DNA from: a virus
Strand: one strand, 5' to 3'
DNA length: 25,399 nt
Virus record (IMG/VR): IMGVR_UViG_3300015371_000901
Coordinates: 1-25,399 of that record
Shown: piece after piece, positions 6,339 to 13,682 of the stretch
Layout: every line of letters starts with the position of its first letter
Position numbering within the stretch: the stretch's first letter is position 1
Program-made: the position numbers and the translations under genes
Notes under the pieces: model-generated
Seen by the model: the letters and a program-made list of their open reading frames with translations, nothing else
What the model was told of the DNA's origin: nothing
The model's database searches: none

Positions 6339-7361
6339 ATGCCCTGGGACGTGAAGAAGGACCGACGCTGTCCATCCAGCCGTCCGTGGGGCGTGGTCAA
6401 GCAAGGTGACAAGACGCTCGAAGGGTGCCACGTCTCGCAGGTTCATGCAGAACGCCAGCAGGCAGCCCTGTACGCAAACGAGCCATCTAGCCGAAGACAG
6501 TCGCCGATGGCAAGGAGCGAGGAGGACAACGTGGACGACGTCATAAACGAAGAGGTCGAGCTGGGAGGTGGAGACGCGGTCAGCTTCTGTCGGGCCACGT
6601 TTGACGGTTCTGGTATGGAGATTCAGGACTCGGACGCCTCCATGCCGATGCTGGTCGGGAAGTTCGCCAGCTACGGCAACTGGAACGAGATTTACAGCCC
6701 CGGAGAGGCCCGCGAGATGGGCCTGCGAGGGGATCGCTACATGGAGCGGGTTCTGGGTGGTGCGTTCACTAAGACTCTCCAGGAGCGAGCGGGGCAGATT
6801 CGGCTGCTGTTCAACCACGGCCTCGACCCCAGTGTCGGCAAGAAGCCGCTGGGTGAGATTGTTGAGGTGGAGGAGCAGGAGGACGGCCCGCATTATCGCG
6901 CCAAACTGTTTGACGCATCGTACGTGCGTGACCTGATTCCAGCGCTCCGGGCCAACCAGTTCGGGAGCAGCTATCGCAGCGACCTGGTCAAGGGCAAGCT
7001 GCGCAAGCGCCCCGGAGACTCCGAGCACAACCCGGAGGGCCTGCCTGAAGCTACGGTGGCTGAGGTCAGGCTCAAGGAGTTCGGGCCGGTAACGTTCCCG
7101 GCTGAAGCAAAGGCAACGGCGGGTGTTCGCTCCCTCACCGATTGGGCGAGGAGCGAGGACCTGGCGCTTGCGCTGAGACGGATGATCGTGGAAGAGCCGA
7201 TCGTCCAGGATGATCCCAAGTCGCGTCACTCGGACGATGACGAGCAGCCGGATCCGGAGGTCGAAGCCGTTCGGGCCACTGCAGTCTCATTCAAGAGCCG
7301 ACGCACTCGGAAGGGCAACTATCTGAGTGCTAAGGAGGTGAGACCAAAGTGGCGTCTGTAA
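6339..7361 (+). CDS. Prohead (capsid maturation) protease with N-terminal CHATKA-like domain
   Basis: The 340-residue product cleaves the scaffold part of the capsid protein during head maturation. Residues 1-47 (MPWDVKKDRRCPSSRPWGVV, then GCHVSQVHAERQQAALYAN) are a small module common at the front of phage head proteins. The S57-like protease domain covers ~80-260: LLFNHGLDP (predicted catalytic His160), GSSYRSDLVKG (predicted Ser210 or Ser211) and LKEFGPVTFPAEA (246-257). AGGA precedes the ATG at 6339. An internal in-frame ATG at 6507 (MARSEEDN) follows a full 13-bp repeat and would give a 284-residue form without the N-terminal module. The C-terminus overlaps the capsid gene. Confidence 0.88.
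   Translation: MPWDVKKDRRCPSSRPWGVVKQGDKTLEGCHVSQVHAERQQAALYANEPSSRRQSPMARSEEDNVDDVINEEVELGGGDAVSFCRATFDGSGMEIQDSDASMPMLVGKFASYGNWNEIYSPGEAREMGLRGDRYMERVLGGAFTKTLQERAGQIRLLFNHGLDPSVGKKPLGEIVEVEEQEDGPHYRAKLFDASYVRDLIPALRANQFGSSYRSDLVKGKLRKRPGDSEHNPEGLPEATVAEVRLKEFGPVTFPAEAKATAGVRSLTDWARSEDLALALRRMIVEEPIVQDDPKSRHSDDDEQPDPEVEAVRATAVSFKSRRTRKGNYLSAKEVRPKWRL
6488..6500 (+). repeat. Start-associated 13-bp repeat, copy 2 (inside the protease gene)
   Basis: TAGCCGAAGACAG lies within the linker of the protease gene, read through as SSRRQSP. It sits exactly 19 bases before the in-frame ATG at 6507. The TAG is out of frame with the protein, so the gene stays open. Confidence 0.75.
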
Positions 7362-8857
7362 TCGAGACGCTCCGAGACGAGATTTCGGAGCTTGAGTCCC
7401 AGGTGAACGAGATGAAGGTCGAGTTCGCCGGGAAGCGATTCGACGACGCAGCCCGCGCTAAGTGGAACGAGCTGAACGAGTCCCTGGACGACAAGCAGGA
7501 GACTCTGGAGGAGAACGTGATTCGCGAGGAGCGGGTACGCGAGCTGTCGAACGATGACAGCAACGTGGTACCGATCGAGGACAAGAGGTTCCAGACCCGG
7601 AGGGCAAACGTCCCCACGGGCGAGGCCATCTACGACCTCTCAACGATCCAGCGAGACTGGTCGGATCCGGAGGTCGAGGGCAAGGAGCTGAAGGACCGGG
7701 CCAAGAGGGCCATCGAGGACTCCGACTACCCGTACCGCGGGCAGTACGGCCACGAGTCGTACCGAACGGAGGAGGACCTGCAGGGCTCCGCCGAGGACCT
7801 GATCATGCAGCACGACACGCGGGAGGGACTGCTCGCCCGCCGCATCCTGGTCACCGGCGCCCCCGCCTACAAGCGGGCGTGGGGCAAGCAGCTTCTCGGT
7901 GAGTACCTGACGACGCATGAGTCGCAGGTCCTCGCCATGGGCACCGAGCGTGCGTTGAGCCTGACGACAACCGCGGGAGGCTTCGCGGTTCCGTTCACGC
8001 TTGACCCGACGGTGATCCGCGTGTCCAACCTGGCGGTCAACCCGTTTAGGGCTATCAGCCGGGTGATCCCCGTACCGACCGACGACTGGAAGGGCGTCGC
8101 GTCCACAGGCATCACCGCTGCGTTTGGGACCGAGGCCGCGGCAGCGACCGACAGCGCCCCGGCGTTCACGCAGCCCTCCGTCTCCACCGAGAAGGCGTTC
8201 GCGTTCGTCCCGTACTCGATTGAGATCGGGATGGACTGGGACGCGCTCGGCACCGAGATGGGTGGGATGCTGGCCGACGCCAAGGACGAGCTGGAGGCGA
8301 GCAAGTTCGCCGTCGGCACAGGTACCAACGAGCCAAAGGGTGTCGTCACGGCCATCTCGGCCTCGATGTACACCGCAGCCGCGACAAACGCCATCGTCTA
8401 CGCCGACCTGGACGGCCTGGAGGCTGCTCTGCCTCCGCGCTTCCGCTCCAGGGCGGTCATGGTGGCGAACAGGGCGACCTACCAGAAGATCCGGCACTTT
8501 GACTCCGCGGGTGGCCGTGGAGCATGGGAGGCCGGGTATCAGCTGGAGTCCGGTCTGCCGAACGCCGTCCCGACGCCAGGCTCTCTCAACGGGCGCCTGC
8601 TCGGTTACCCGGCGTATGAGGCCAGCGCCATGTCGAGTACGTTCACGACAGGACAGCTGGTTGGTCCGATCATCGGTGACTTCAGAAACTTCATCATCGT
8701 GGATCGGATCGGGCTCACGACGGAGACCATCCCGCACCTGTTCGACACCACGAACAACATGCCCACCGGTCAGAGGGGCCTGTACGCCTACTGGCGCACC
8801 GGCTCCGGGATCACGACCACGACCGCAGCCGGCTTCAAGATCCTCAAGCTGGCGTAG
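7349..8857 (+). CDS. Major capsid protein with N-terminal scaffold domain
   Basis: The 502-residue HK97-fold shell protein. The GTG start lies 10 bases after AAGGAGGTGA, a very strong ribosome site placed inside the protease gene and fitting the most abundant virion protein. Residues 1-65 are a charged coiled coil (ISELESQVNEMKVEFAG and similar), the delta/scaffold segment that the upstream protease should remove. The mature shell domain begins by about residue 200 (TTTAGGFAVPFTLDP is the usual N-arm motif) and runs to the C-terminus (YWRTGSGITTTTAAGFKILK). The exact cleavage site is not visible. Confidence 0.95.
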   Translation: MASVIETLRDEISELESQVNEMKVEFAGKRFDDAARAKWNELNESLDDKQETLEENVIREERVRELSNDDSNVVPIEDKRFQTRRANVPTGEAIYDLSTIQRDWSDPEVEGKELKDRAKRAIEDSDYPYRGQYGHESYRTEEDLQGSAEDLIMQHDTREGLLARRILVTGAPAYKRAWGKQLLGEYLTTHESQVLAMGTERALSLTTTAGGFAVPFTLDPTVIRVSNLAVNPFRAISRVIPVPTDDWKGVASTGITAAFGTEAAAATDSAPAFTQPSVSTEKAFAFVPYSIEIGMDWDALGTEMGGMLADAKDELEASKFAVGTGTNEPKGVVTAISASMYTAAATNAIVYADLDGLEAALPPRFRSRAVMVANRATYQKIRHFDSAGGRGAWEAGYQLESGLPNAVPTPGSLNGRLLGYPAYEASAMSSTFTTGQLVGPIIGDFRNFIIVDRIGLTTETIPHLFDTTNNMPTGQRGLYAYWRTGSGITTTTAAGFKILKLA

Positions 8858-8868
8858 GGGAGGAGGTC

Positions 8869-9150
8869 ATGCCGTTGGCCAGCAAGGACAATCCGGCTAC
8901 ACCCGCCGCCGCCGAACTGGCGGAGGAGAAGGGCGTGGACCTCACAACCGTGGAGGGATCAGGCGAGGGCGGCAAGATCACGAAGCCCGACGTCGAGGCT
9001 GTCGCAGGTGAGGCAGAGCAGGTGATCCCCGACGAGGACAGCCCGGCCGCTCAGACTCCGAGCGGGTATGCGCTCAGGGAAGCTGATGGCGACCCCGAGA
9101 AGTACGCGAAGGCCCGGGCGTACATGCGGTACGGCTACGACGGCTCCTAG
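8869..9150 (+). CDS. Small head-region protein with E3-binding-like domain
   Basis: The 93-residue protein is preceded by GGGGAGGAGG. Residues 9-44 (PATPAAAELAEEKGVDLTTV, then GSGEGGKITKPDVEA) match the peripheral subunit-binding fold of 2-oxoacid dehydrogenase E2 subunits. This small three-helix module also appears in phage head-gene neighbourhoods. The rest is an acidic linker and a Tyr-rich tail (YMRYGYDGS). Next to the capsid gene it may be a decoration, scaffold or head-completion protein. The domain match is good; the role is inferred from position. Confidence 0.7.
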   Translation: MPLASKDNPATPAAAELAEEKGVDLTTVEGSGEGGKITKPDVEAVAGEAEQVIPDEDSPAAQTPSGYALREADGDPEKYAKARAYMRYGYDGS

Positions 9151-9171
9151 GCGAGGGAGGGTCTAGCCGAC

Positions 9172-9206
9172 GGGGGTGTTAGAGTCCACGCGACCCTAGC
9201 ACCCCC
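9172..9206 (+). terminator. Stem-loop between head genes
   Basis: GGGGGTG (9172-9178) pairs with CACCCCC (9200-9206), and four more pairs, one of them G-U, extend the stem to 11 bp. No U-tract follows. It may attenuate read-through or protect the mRNA end. TAGCCGA, the start of the 13-bp repeat, lies just before it at 9164-9170. Confidence 0.45.
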
Positions 9207-9226
9207 TCGCCGCGAAGGAGATCAAG

Positions 9227-9439
9227 ATGGCCCGTCCAAGGAAAGAGGAGCCCCTGTACTACATCGCCAAGGAGGGCGGCTACGCCGTCATCGGCGACGA
9301 GCACTGCTCATTCCAGGCAGGGGTGACCACGGTGGAGCGCGGACACCCGCTGCTTGACTCGTGCCCGGACTCGTTTGAGCCGTTCGTGCCCACGTACCCG
9401 GTCAAGCCGCGTGAGCACCAGCCCGCTTCCGCGTCCTAG
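9227..9439 (+). CDS. Small conserved head-region protein
   Basis: The 70-residue protein has a clear ribosome site (AAGGAG, 6-base spacing). It begins MARPRKEEPLYYIAKEGGYA and contains a beta-rich core (VIGDEHCSFQAGVTTVERGH), with an aromatic acidic stretch (SFEPFVPTYP). Small proteins with this start and layout often follow actinophage capsid genes; the function is not established. Its 3' end overlaps the next gene. Confidence 0.7.
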   Translation: MARPRKEEPLYYIAKEGGYAVIGDEHCSFQAGVTTVERGHPLLDSCPDSFEPFVPTYPVKPREHQPASAS

Positions 9440-9761
9440 AGTTCTCCCGCTCGATGAGCATGAGCGCATCTGCGAGGCGCTGCACTGCCACTACCGCGCG
9501 GAGCTTGGAAAGGTGGCGATGCAGGTGGTCGTCTATCGGGCCGCCCTCGAGGACGCTGGTCTGGTGCCACCGGACAAGGACGGCGAGGAGCTGCTCGCCA
9601 TGTGGAGGGATGCAGCGGCGGTGATCAGCACAGCCTCAGAGTTCGTTCACCGTTTAGGAACGAGCCGAGAGTTACTAGACTCCGAATGGAGAAACGGACC
9701 GGATCGTTGGAAGGCGCCCTTCGGGCGCTGGAGAGAGGAGGAGAAGAAGCATGGGGCTTGA
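9411..9761 (+). CDS. Hypothetical helical protein
   Basis: GTG 9411 gives 116 residues and overlaps the previous gene by 29 bases. It is the best in-frame start, because no ATG occurs before the conserved-looking part. That part (LDEHERICEALHCHYRAELG, YRAALEDAGLVPPDKDGEEL) is helical and charged and ends in a basic/acidic tail (WREEEKKHG). The frame also opens at 9354, but that section reads as low-complexity Arg/Ser and is likely a shadow of the upstream gene. No family is recognised. Position suggests a head-assembly or accessory role. Confidence 0.6.
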   Translation: MSTSPLPRPRVLPLDEHERICEALHCHYRAELGKVAMQVVVYRAALEDAGLVPPDKDGEELLAMWRDAAAVISTASEFVHRLGTSRELLDSEWRNGPDRWKAPFGRWREEEKKHGA

Positions 9762-10743
9762 CGTGTTGGTCCTCGGTGCGGGAGGTCCCGCCGGGGTGAA
9801 CGTCTGCGGGGCCCTCGAGGCGGCGGGGCATAACCCGATCGCAGCCGATCAGAACGCGAAGCATCTCGTCTGGACGCATCCCTGGGAGACTGCTCCGTGG
9901 CCACCCCGGCTGGGAGCAGCTGAGTACGACGTTGCGATGGCGCAGCCCGATGGATTAGTCACGTGGTTGTCCGATCGGCGAGAGGAGGCTGGTACGACGT
10001 TCCTTCCCTCAGCCCAGACCATCGCCCTCTGCCAGGACAAGTACGAGTGCGGGCTGCAGTGGAGACGGACGGGGCAGCGGCAGGACAAGGTGTTCCTGGT
10101 TGACAGCGAGGTGAGCTACTGGGACGCGAGCGCAATCCTGGGTACGCCGTTCTGGATGCGAGCGCGGCACGGCGCCGGAGCGCGAGGCGCCATCGTCGTG
10201 CGGGAGCCCGAGCAGGGGCACTACTGGTACCGATTCTGGAAGAGTCGGAACTGGGATACGGACTTCATCTGCGAGGGCTACCTGCCCGGCGCGGACTACT
10301 CGTGGTGCGGCGTCTTCGACGAGGGCCTGATGGCGAGCTTCCAGCGTCAGCGGATTGAGTACATCTACCCGCACCTGTCACCGGAAGGACTGACAGGCAC
10401 GCCGACCATCGCGGAGATCACTGCTGAGCCCGTTATCCACGACGCTGCGCTCAGGGCGGTGAAAGCCGTTGACCGGAACCCGCGCGGCGTGTTCTGCGTG
10501 GATCTGAAGGAGGATGAGGAAGGCTACCCGCGTCCCACTGAGATCAACGCTGGGCGCTTCTCAACGACGGTCGGGCTATGGTCGCAGTTCGGGACGCGGT
10601 CCAACTTCGTGGCGCTCGCAGCTGAGCTGGCGGTGGGTGATCGCTCGCGTCTGGATGATTGGGAGAAGCTCCCGACGGGGCTGACGCTCTCGCGTCACAT
10701 CGACTGTGGTCACGTCTTCACGAGAGAGCAGGTGCTGGTATGA
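9751..10743 (+). CDS. ATP-grasp ligase (CarB-like fold)
   Basis: A 330-residue protein starting inside the previous gene. The N-terminal Rossmann-like pre-ATP-grasp domain starts DVLVLGAGGPAGVNVCGAL (4-22). The ATP-grasp part shows PFWMRARHGAGARGA (133-147, the glycine-rich loop), ICEGYLPGADYSWCGVFDEG (173-192) and the metal-binding region GVFCVDLKEDEEG with PTEINAGRFSTT (Asp251, Glu264 and Asn266 predicted). Such enzymes use ATP to join a carboxylate to an amine or thiol through an acyl-phosphate. The lysine often seen in the Gly-rich loop is replaced by Arg. The substrate is unknown. Its neighbours are methyl- and glycosyltransferase-like genes, suggesting a modification pathway (inference). 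Confidence 0.85.
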   Translation: MGLDVLVLGAGGPAGVNVCGALEAAGHNPIAADQNAKHLVWTHPWETAPWPPRLGAAEYDVAMAQPDGLVTWLSDRREEAGTTFLPSAQTIALCQDKYECGLQWRRTGQRQDKVFLVDSEVSYWDASAILGTPFWMRARHGAGARGAIVVREPEQGHYWYRFWKSRNWDTDFICEGYLPGADYSWCGVFDEGLMASFQRQRIEYIYPHLSPEGLTGTPTIAEITAEPVIHDAALRAVKAVDRNPRGVFCVDLKEDEEGYPRPTEINAGRFSTTVGLWSQFGTRSNFVALAAELAVGDRSRLDDWEKLPTGLTLSRHIDCGHVFTREQVLV

Positions 10744-10811
10744 GCTGGGTCTGGGTGGGAATGATCGCGGTAGCAGCTATTACGGTAGTCGTCTTCAGCA
10801 CGGGCCGATGA
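10740..10811 (+). CDS. Tiny single-helix membrane peptide (23 aa)
   Basis: ATG at 10740 overlaps the ATP-grasp stop (ATGA), and its own TGA overlaps the next ATG (ATGA). The peptide begins MSWVWVGMIAVAAITVVV and ends FSTGR: one transmembrane helix with a single basic C-terminal residue. Perfect overlap at both ends makes chance less likely. Two similar peptides occur at 11290 and 22463. Function unknown. Confidence 0.55.
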   Translation: MSWVWVGMIAVAAITVVVFSTGR

Positions 10812-11293
10812 AGCTCAACCTGGGATGTGGAGAGTATCCGATGCCCGGGTACACCAACGTTGATCTGTACGTCCAGCCTCGGGACATTCACGACATGGAC
10901 GCCGAGTTCATCAAGGGTGACTTCCGCGAGATGGAGTTCGAAGACGTGGAAGAGGTGCAGATGCAGCATGTGCTGGAGCACCTGCCCTGGGGTGAGTCGC
11001 TCCCGATCCTGAAGCAGGTTCACGGCTGGATGCGGGAGGGAGGCTTGATCGTTGTGGAGGTACCCGACATGGTGCAGATCATGGCCGCAGGGTCCCGTCT
11101 CGATGACTGGTACCAGTTCGTCTACGGCTCGCAGCAGCACGCAGGGGAGTTCCACCTTGCCGGGTTCACCGCTCAGATGCTGTGGGACGTCATGTACCGC
11201 GCTGGGTTCCACCACATCGAGGTGAAGGTGTTCGCCACCGAGCATCCGATCCGGAAGAACCTCCCGTGCCTCGAGGGTCGTGGCTACGCGTGA
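10808..11293 (+). CDS. Class I SAM-dependent methyltransferase
   Basis: The 161-residue protein shows motif I NLGCGEYPMPGYTNVDL (4-20) with an acidic residue at the end of strand 2, FIKGDFRE (34-41), HVLEHLP (54-60) and EGGLIVVEVPDM (77-88). This matches UbiE/predicted-SAM-methyltransferase proteins common in sugar-biosynthesis clusters. The start at ATG 10808 is chosen because motif I begins there; an open frame to 10706 is only read-back into the previous gene. It sits between two membrane peptides and is translationally coupled on both sides. Substrate unknown, plausibly a sugar or amino-acid derivative. Confidence 0.85.
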   Translation: MKLNLGCGEYPMPGYTNVDLYVQPRDIHDMDAEFIKGDFREMEFEDVEEVQMQHVLEHLPWGESLPILKQVHGWMREGGLIVVEVPDMVQIMAAGSRLDDWYQFVYGSQQHAGEFHLAGFTAQMLWDVMYRAGFHHIEVKVFATEHPIRKNLPCLEGRGYA

Positions 11294-11370
11294 GCGGTAA
11301 GATCGTGTTCCTCGTCTGGTGGTTCTCGCTTCTGATCTTTATCGCGCTGGGATCGGTGTTCGGTCGGTGA
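11290..11370 (+). CDS. Tiny single-helix membrane peptide (26 aa)
   Basis: GTG 11290 overlaps the methyltransferase stop, and its TGA overlaps the GTG of the next gene. It reads MSGKIVFLVWWFSLLIFIAL then GSVFGR: one hydrophobic helix with short basic ends. It has the same architecture and the same double overlap as the peptide at 10740. Function unknown. Confidence 0.55.
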   Translation: MSGKIVFLVWWFSLLIFIALGSVFGR

Positions 11371-11981
11371 AGGAGCTTCTGGTCATCCTCAACCCCCGGG
11401 AGATTGAGAGCTGCCTGCGTTCGTACGAGGAGCTTGACATCGACCAGCTGTTCCTGAAGCGTATGACCGAGATTGAGATCGGAGAGCGCTGGAAGGAAGT
11501 GATGGAGCTGGCCAAGGGTTACGACTGGCTGTGGATCCAGAGTGACGACGGGATCGTTCGCCAGCATGCGCTCGATGCGGTCAGGTTCATCCGCACGACC
11601 AACATGTACGAGTGCGTCACCGGCTACTCCAACCTGACCGTCCACGCATCGGTGGTCAACATGTCGATGGCGCCGCTGCCTGACTTCCCGACTCCGGCCT
11701 GGCAGCGCACCTGGATGAGTCTCAGCTCTGTCATGACCTGGCCGACCTGGGTGATCAACACGCAGTTCGCGGGGTTTGCTCTCACAGGCATGTCCTTGGA
11801 GCTATGGAAGCGGTATCCGTACAACCCGGACCTGAGCGCGGACTTCAACCTGTCTCGGCGCCTGAAGGCATCGAAGATCAAGATTGCCGGTGTCAGGGAT
11901 GCGCTGGTCTGGCACCTGAAGGGCTCGCAGACGTTCCCGTTGCTGACCGATGGCCCGAGCGAGATGGTGCTGGAGACTTGA
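11367..11981 (+). CDS. Glycosyltransferase-like protein (GT-A type)
   Basis: The 204-residue protein (GTG start overlapping the membrane peptide) has YDWLWIQSDDGIV (52-64), which resembles the DxD metal/nucleotide-sugar site of GT-A enzymes. Further on are GFALTGMSLELWKRYPYNPD (136-155) and a C-terminal DALVWHLKGS (178-187) like the ED/HxxG region of such folds. It is shorter than typical GT-A enzymes (~230-300 aa), so the fold assignment is moderate. It may transfer a sugar to a virion or cell surface molecule together with the two other glycosyltransferase-like proteins in this block. Confidence 0.65.
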   Translation: MKELLVILNPREIESCLRSYEELDIDQLFLKRMTEIEIGERWKEVMELAKGYDWLWIQSDDGIVRQHALDAVRFIRTTNMYECVTGYSNLTVHASVVNMSMAPLPDFPTPAWQRTWMSLSSVMTWPTWVINTQFAGFALTGMSLELWKRYPYNPDLSADFNLSRRLKASKIKIAGVRDALVWHLKGSQTFPLLTDGPSEMVLET

Positions 11982-12163
11982 GCGAGGAGCTCACCCGGAG
12001 CGAATGCATGATCCTGATCATCGTCCTCCTGGAGTTCAGGCAGAAGGTAAATGACAACACGTCGCTGACGCGACTGTACGACAAGCTTCAGCGCATGGCG
12101 GTTGACCTGGAGCGAGATGATAGTGACTTCATTCCCTTGATGCCAGAAAGGGGGGAGACGTGA
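11978..12163 (+). CDS. Hypothetical small helical protein
   Basis: TTG 11978 overlaps the upstream stop (TTGA) and gives 61 residues. ATG 12008, preceded by CGGAG, is an alternative giving 51. It has a hydrophobic helix (CMILIIVLLEFRQKV) followed by a charged helix (SLTRLYDKLQRMAVDLERDD), so it may be membrane-attached or oligomeric. The stop overlaps the next GTG. No family is recognised. Confidence 0.55.
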   Translation: MSEELTRSECMILIIVLLEFRQKVNDNTSLTRLYDKLQRMAVDLERDDSDFIPLMPERGET

Positions 12164-12516
12164 GCACGCTTGAGCTGGGATTCGTGATCCCGGACACCGT
12201 TGACGAGCTTCTGGAGTTCTGGGGGATGAATGAACGGTGGGAATGCTCACTGCTCCACCAGCCATTAGTCCGAAGGTGGGCTTGGGAGATTCACGCAACC
12301 CAGGAGTTCGTGCCCGAGCGTCTTCCAACCAGGATCGGCGAGCGGGTTCTGATCGCAAGGCTTGCCTTTGACGTCACCGGGGAGTGGAAGGTGTCACACG
12401 GGCAGCTCGTGGGACCTGACTACCCGCGCACAATCTTCCCCGTAGACGATGGTCGGTTCACGGTGTATCCGGGAGATAGGATCAACCTCAACGTCCACAT
12501 GGTCGGTGTGCGGTGA
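12160..12516 (+). CDS. Hypothetical protein
   Basis: The 118-residue product starts at GTG 12160, with AGGGGGGAGA upstream. It is Trp-rich in the first half (LLEFWGMNERWECSLL, RRWAWEIHAT) and beta-rich in the second (IARLAFDVTGEWKVSHG, GRFTVYPGDRINLNVHM). No cysteine cluster, signal peptide or known motif is visible. The stop overlaps the next GTG, so it is co-translated with the glycosyltransferase that follows. It may be an accessory or carbohydrate-related beta protein (weak inference). Confidence 0.6.
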   Translation: MSTLELGFVIPDTVDELLEFWGMNERWECSLLHQPLVRRWAWEIHATQEFVPERLPTRIGERVLIARLAFDVTGEWKVSHGQLVGPDYPRTIFPVDDGRFTVYPGDRINLNVHMVGVR

Positions 12517-13274
12517 CAACCGGTCAGGCACCTAAACGTAAGGGCAGCGACCAGGTGCTCATCGCTGCGACAATGGGTGATCCCGGTGTCCGCTTCCACG
12601 ATTTCATTGCCTCGCTGCTGAACCTGAAGACGTACATGAGGGACCGAGCGCTGATCAATATGCTGCCCGGGGTCAACGTCACGCACAACTGCAACGAGGC
12701 GTGCAAGATGATGCTGGAGAAAGGGATGGAGTGGCTGTGGCTGATCGGGGACGATCACGTGTTCGCGCCCAACATTGTCGAGGAGCTGATGAAGCATGAC
12801 GTGGACGTCATCGTGCCCCACTGTTTGAAGCGAGTCCCGAGCTTTGAGCCGGTGATCTACGCCGAGTCCGACGAGGATGACATTCACACCCCGTACCTGG
12901 ATATCCCGGCGACCAGGATGCCGAGACTTCCAGAGAGCGGACTGACCCCGGTGCACGCGGCCGGTACGGCCGGGATGTTGATCAGGCGCCGCGTCCTGGA
13001 GCAGATGGAGCAGCCGTACTTCAGAACGTACGGGCATCAGAACGAGGATCTGATGTTCTGCAAGCGCATCCGGGAGATGGGCATTCAGATCTACTGTGAC
13101 CCTGAGATCAAGCTGGGGCATATCGGGTTGGTAGCGGTATATCCGATCGGGCTGCTGGCGCCTAACGATGGACGCTGGCTCGGATGGGGAGTGGAGCTGA
13201 GCCTCGGAGCCGAAGACATCAACATGAACGTTCACCTGCGACGTATCGCCGGGAACAGCCTGGCCCCGGCATGA
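12513..13274 (+). CDS. Glycosyltransferase (GT-A fold), paralog A
   Basis: The 253-residue protein carries the GT-A signature WLWLIGDDHVF (74-84, with DDH as the metal-binding DxD equivalent), VDVIVPHCLKR (97-107), HAAGTAGMLIRR (148-159), NEDLMFCKRIREMGIQIYCD (177-196) and LGH (201-203). The order and spacing match GT2-like enzymes that move sugars from nucleotide donors. The protein at 14528-15376 shares each of these motifs, so the two are paralogs. Sugar donor and acceptor are unknown. The GTG start overlaps the previous stop. Confidence 0.82.
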   Translation: MTTGQAPKRKGSDQVLIAATMGDPGVRFHDFIASLLNLKTYMRDRALINMLPGVNVTHNCNEACKMMLEKGMEWLWLIGDDHVFAPNIVEELMKHDVDVIVPHCLKRVPSFEPVIYAESDEDDIHTPYLDIPATRMPRLPESGLTPVHAAGTAGMLIRRRVLEQMEQPYFRTYGHQNEDLMFCKRIREMGIQIYCDPEIKLGHIGLVAVYPIGLLAPNDGRWLGWGVELSLGAEDINMNVHLRRIAGNSLAPA

Positions 13275-13285
13275 GGAGCTGACAC

Positions 13286-13669
13286 ATGGCACAGACTCAT
13301 CTACCCCAGCACTGGCGTCTTCGCCTGCTGGACCTGTTCGAGAAGCCACGCAGCGAGGCAAACCTGGACTTCCTCCAAGCCTGGTCTCAGGCCGAGGGAG
13401 GGACAGCGACTCGCAACCCGCTCAACACCACCTACCCGCTGCCGTGGGGATCAAGCGACTACAACACGTCGCACGTCAAGAACTACAGCACGCCGCTCCA
13501 GGGGATCGCGGCGACCGCTCTGACCCTCGATCAGGCCACGTTCGCTCCCATTCTCGCTGCGCTGAGCGCGGACGAGACAGCGGAGACCAAGGTGGACCTG
13601 TGCGAGGAGGCCTTGCGAGTGTGGGGCACGAACCCGCAGCTGATGCGGGAAATTCTTGAAACGATGTAA
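13286..13669 (+). CDS. Lysozyme-like (putative muralytic) protein
   Basis: A 127-residue protein with a good ribosome site (GAGGAG). The pattern FLQAWSQAEGGTATRNPLNT (29-48), SSDYNTSHVKNYSTPLQGI (56-74) and TALTLDQATF resembles a small lysozyme/transglycosylase-type domain found in many actinophage proteins. Glu37 is the likely acid, and NPLNTT, YN and a Y-x-x-x-x-x-G core are present. If active it would cut peptidoglycan glycan strands, as an endolysin or a virion-associated enzyme. It has no signal peptide or wall-binding domain. The family pattern is recognised with moderate confidence; activity is inferred. Confidence 0.65.
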   Translation: MAQTHLPQHWRLRLLDLFEKPRSEANLDFLQAWSQAEGGTATRNPLNTTYPLPWGSSDYNTSHVKNYSTPLQGIAATALTLDQATFAPILAALSADETAETKVDLCEEALRVWGTNPQLMREILETM

Positions 13670-13682
13670 GACGGGAGGCACG

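Noticed and set aside
9354-9410. Upstream extension of the 9411 gene
   Set aside because: It is an Arg/Ser-rich shadow of the overlapping 9227-9439 gene.
13207-13219. GAGCCGAAGACAT, close to the 13-bp repeat
   Set aside because: It lies inside the glycosyltransferase gene, encodes normal residues (GAEDINM) and is not before a gene start.
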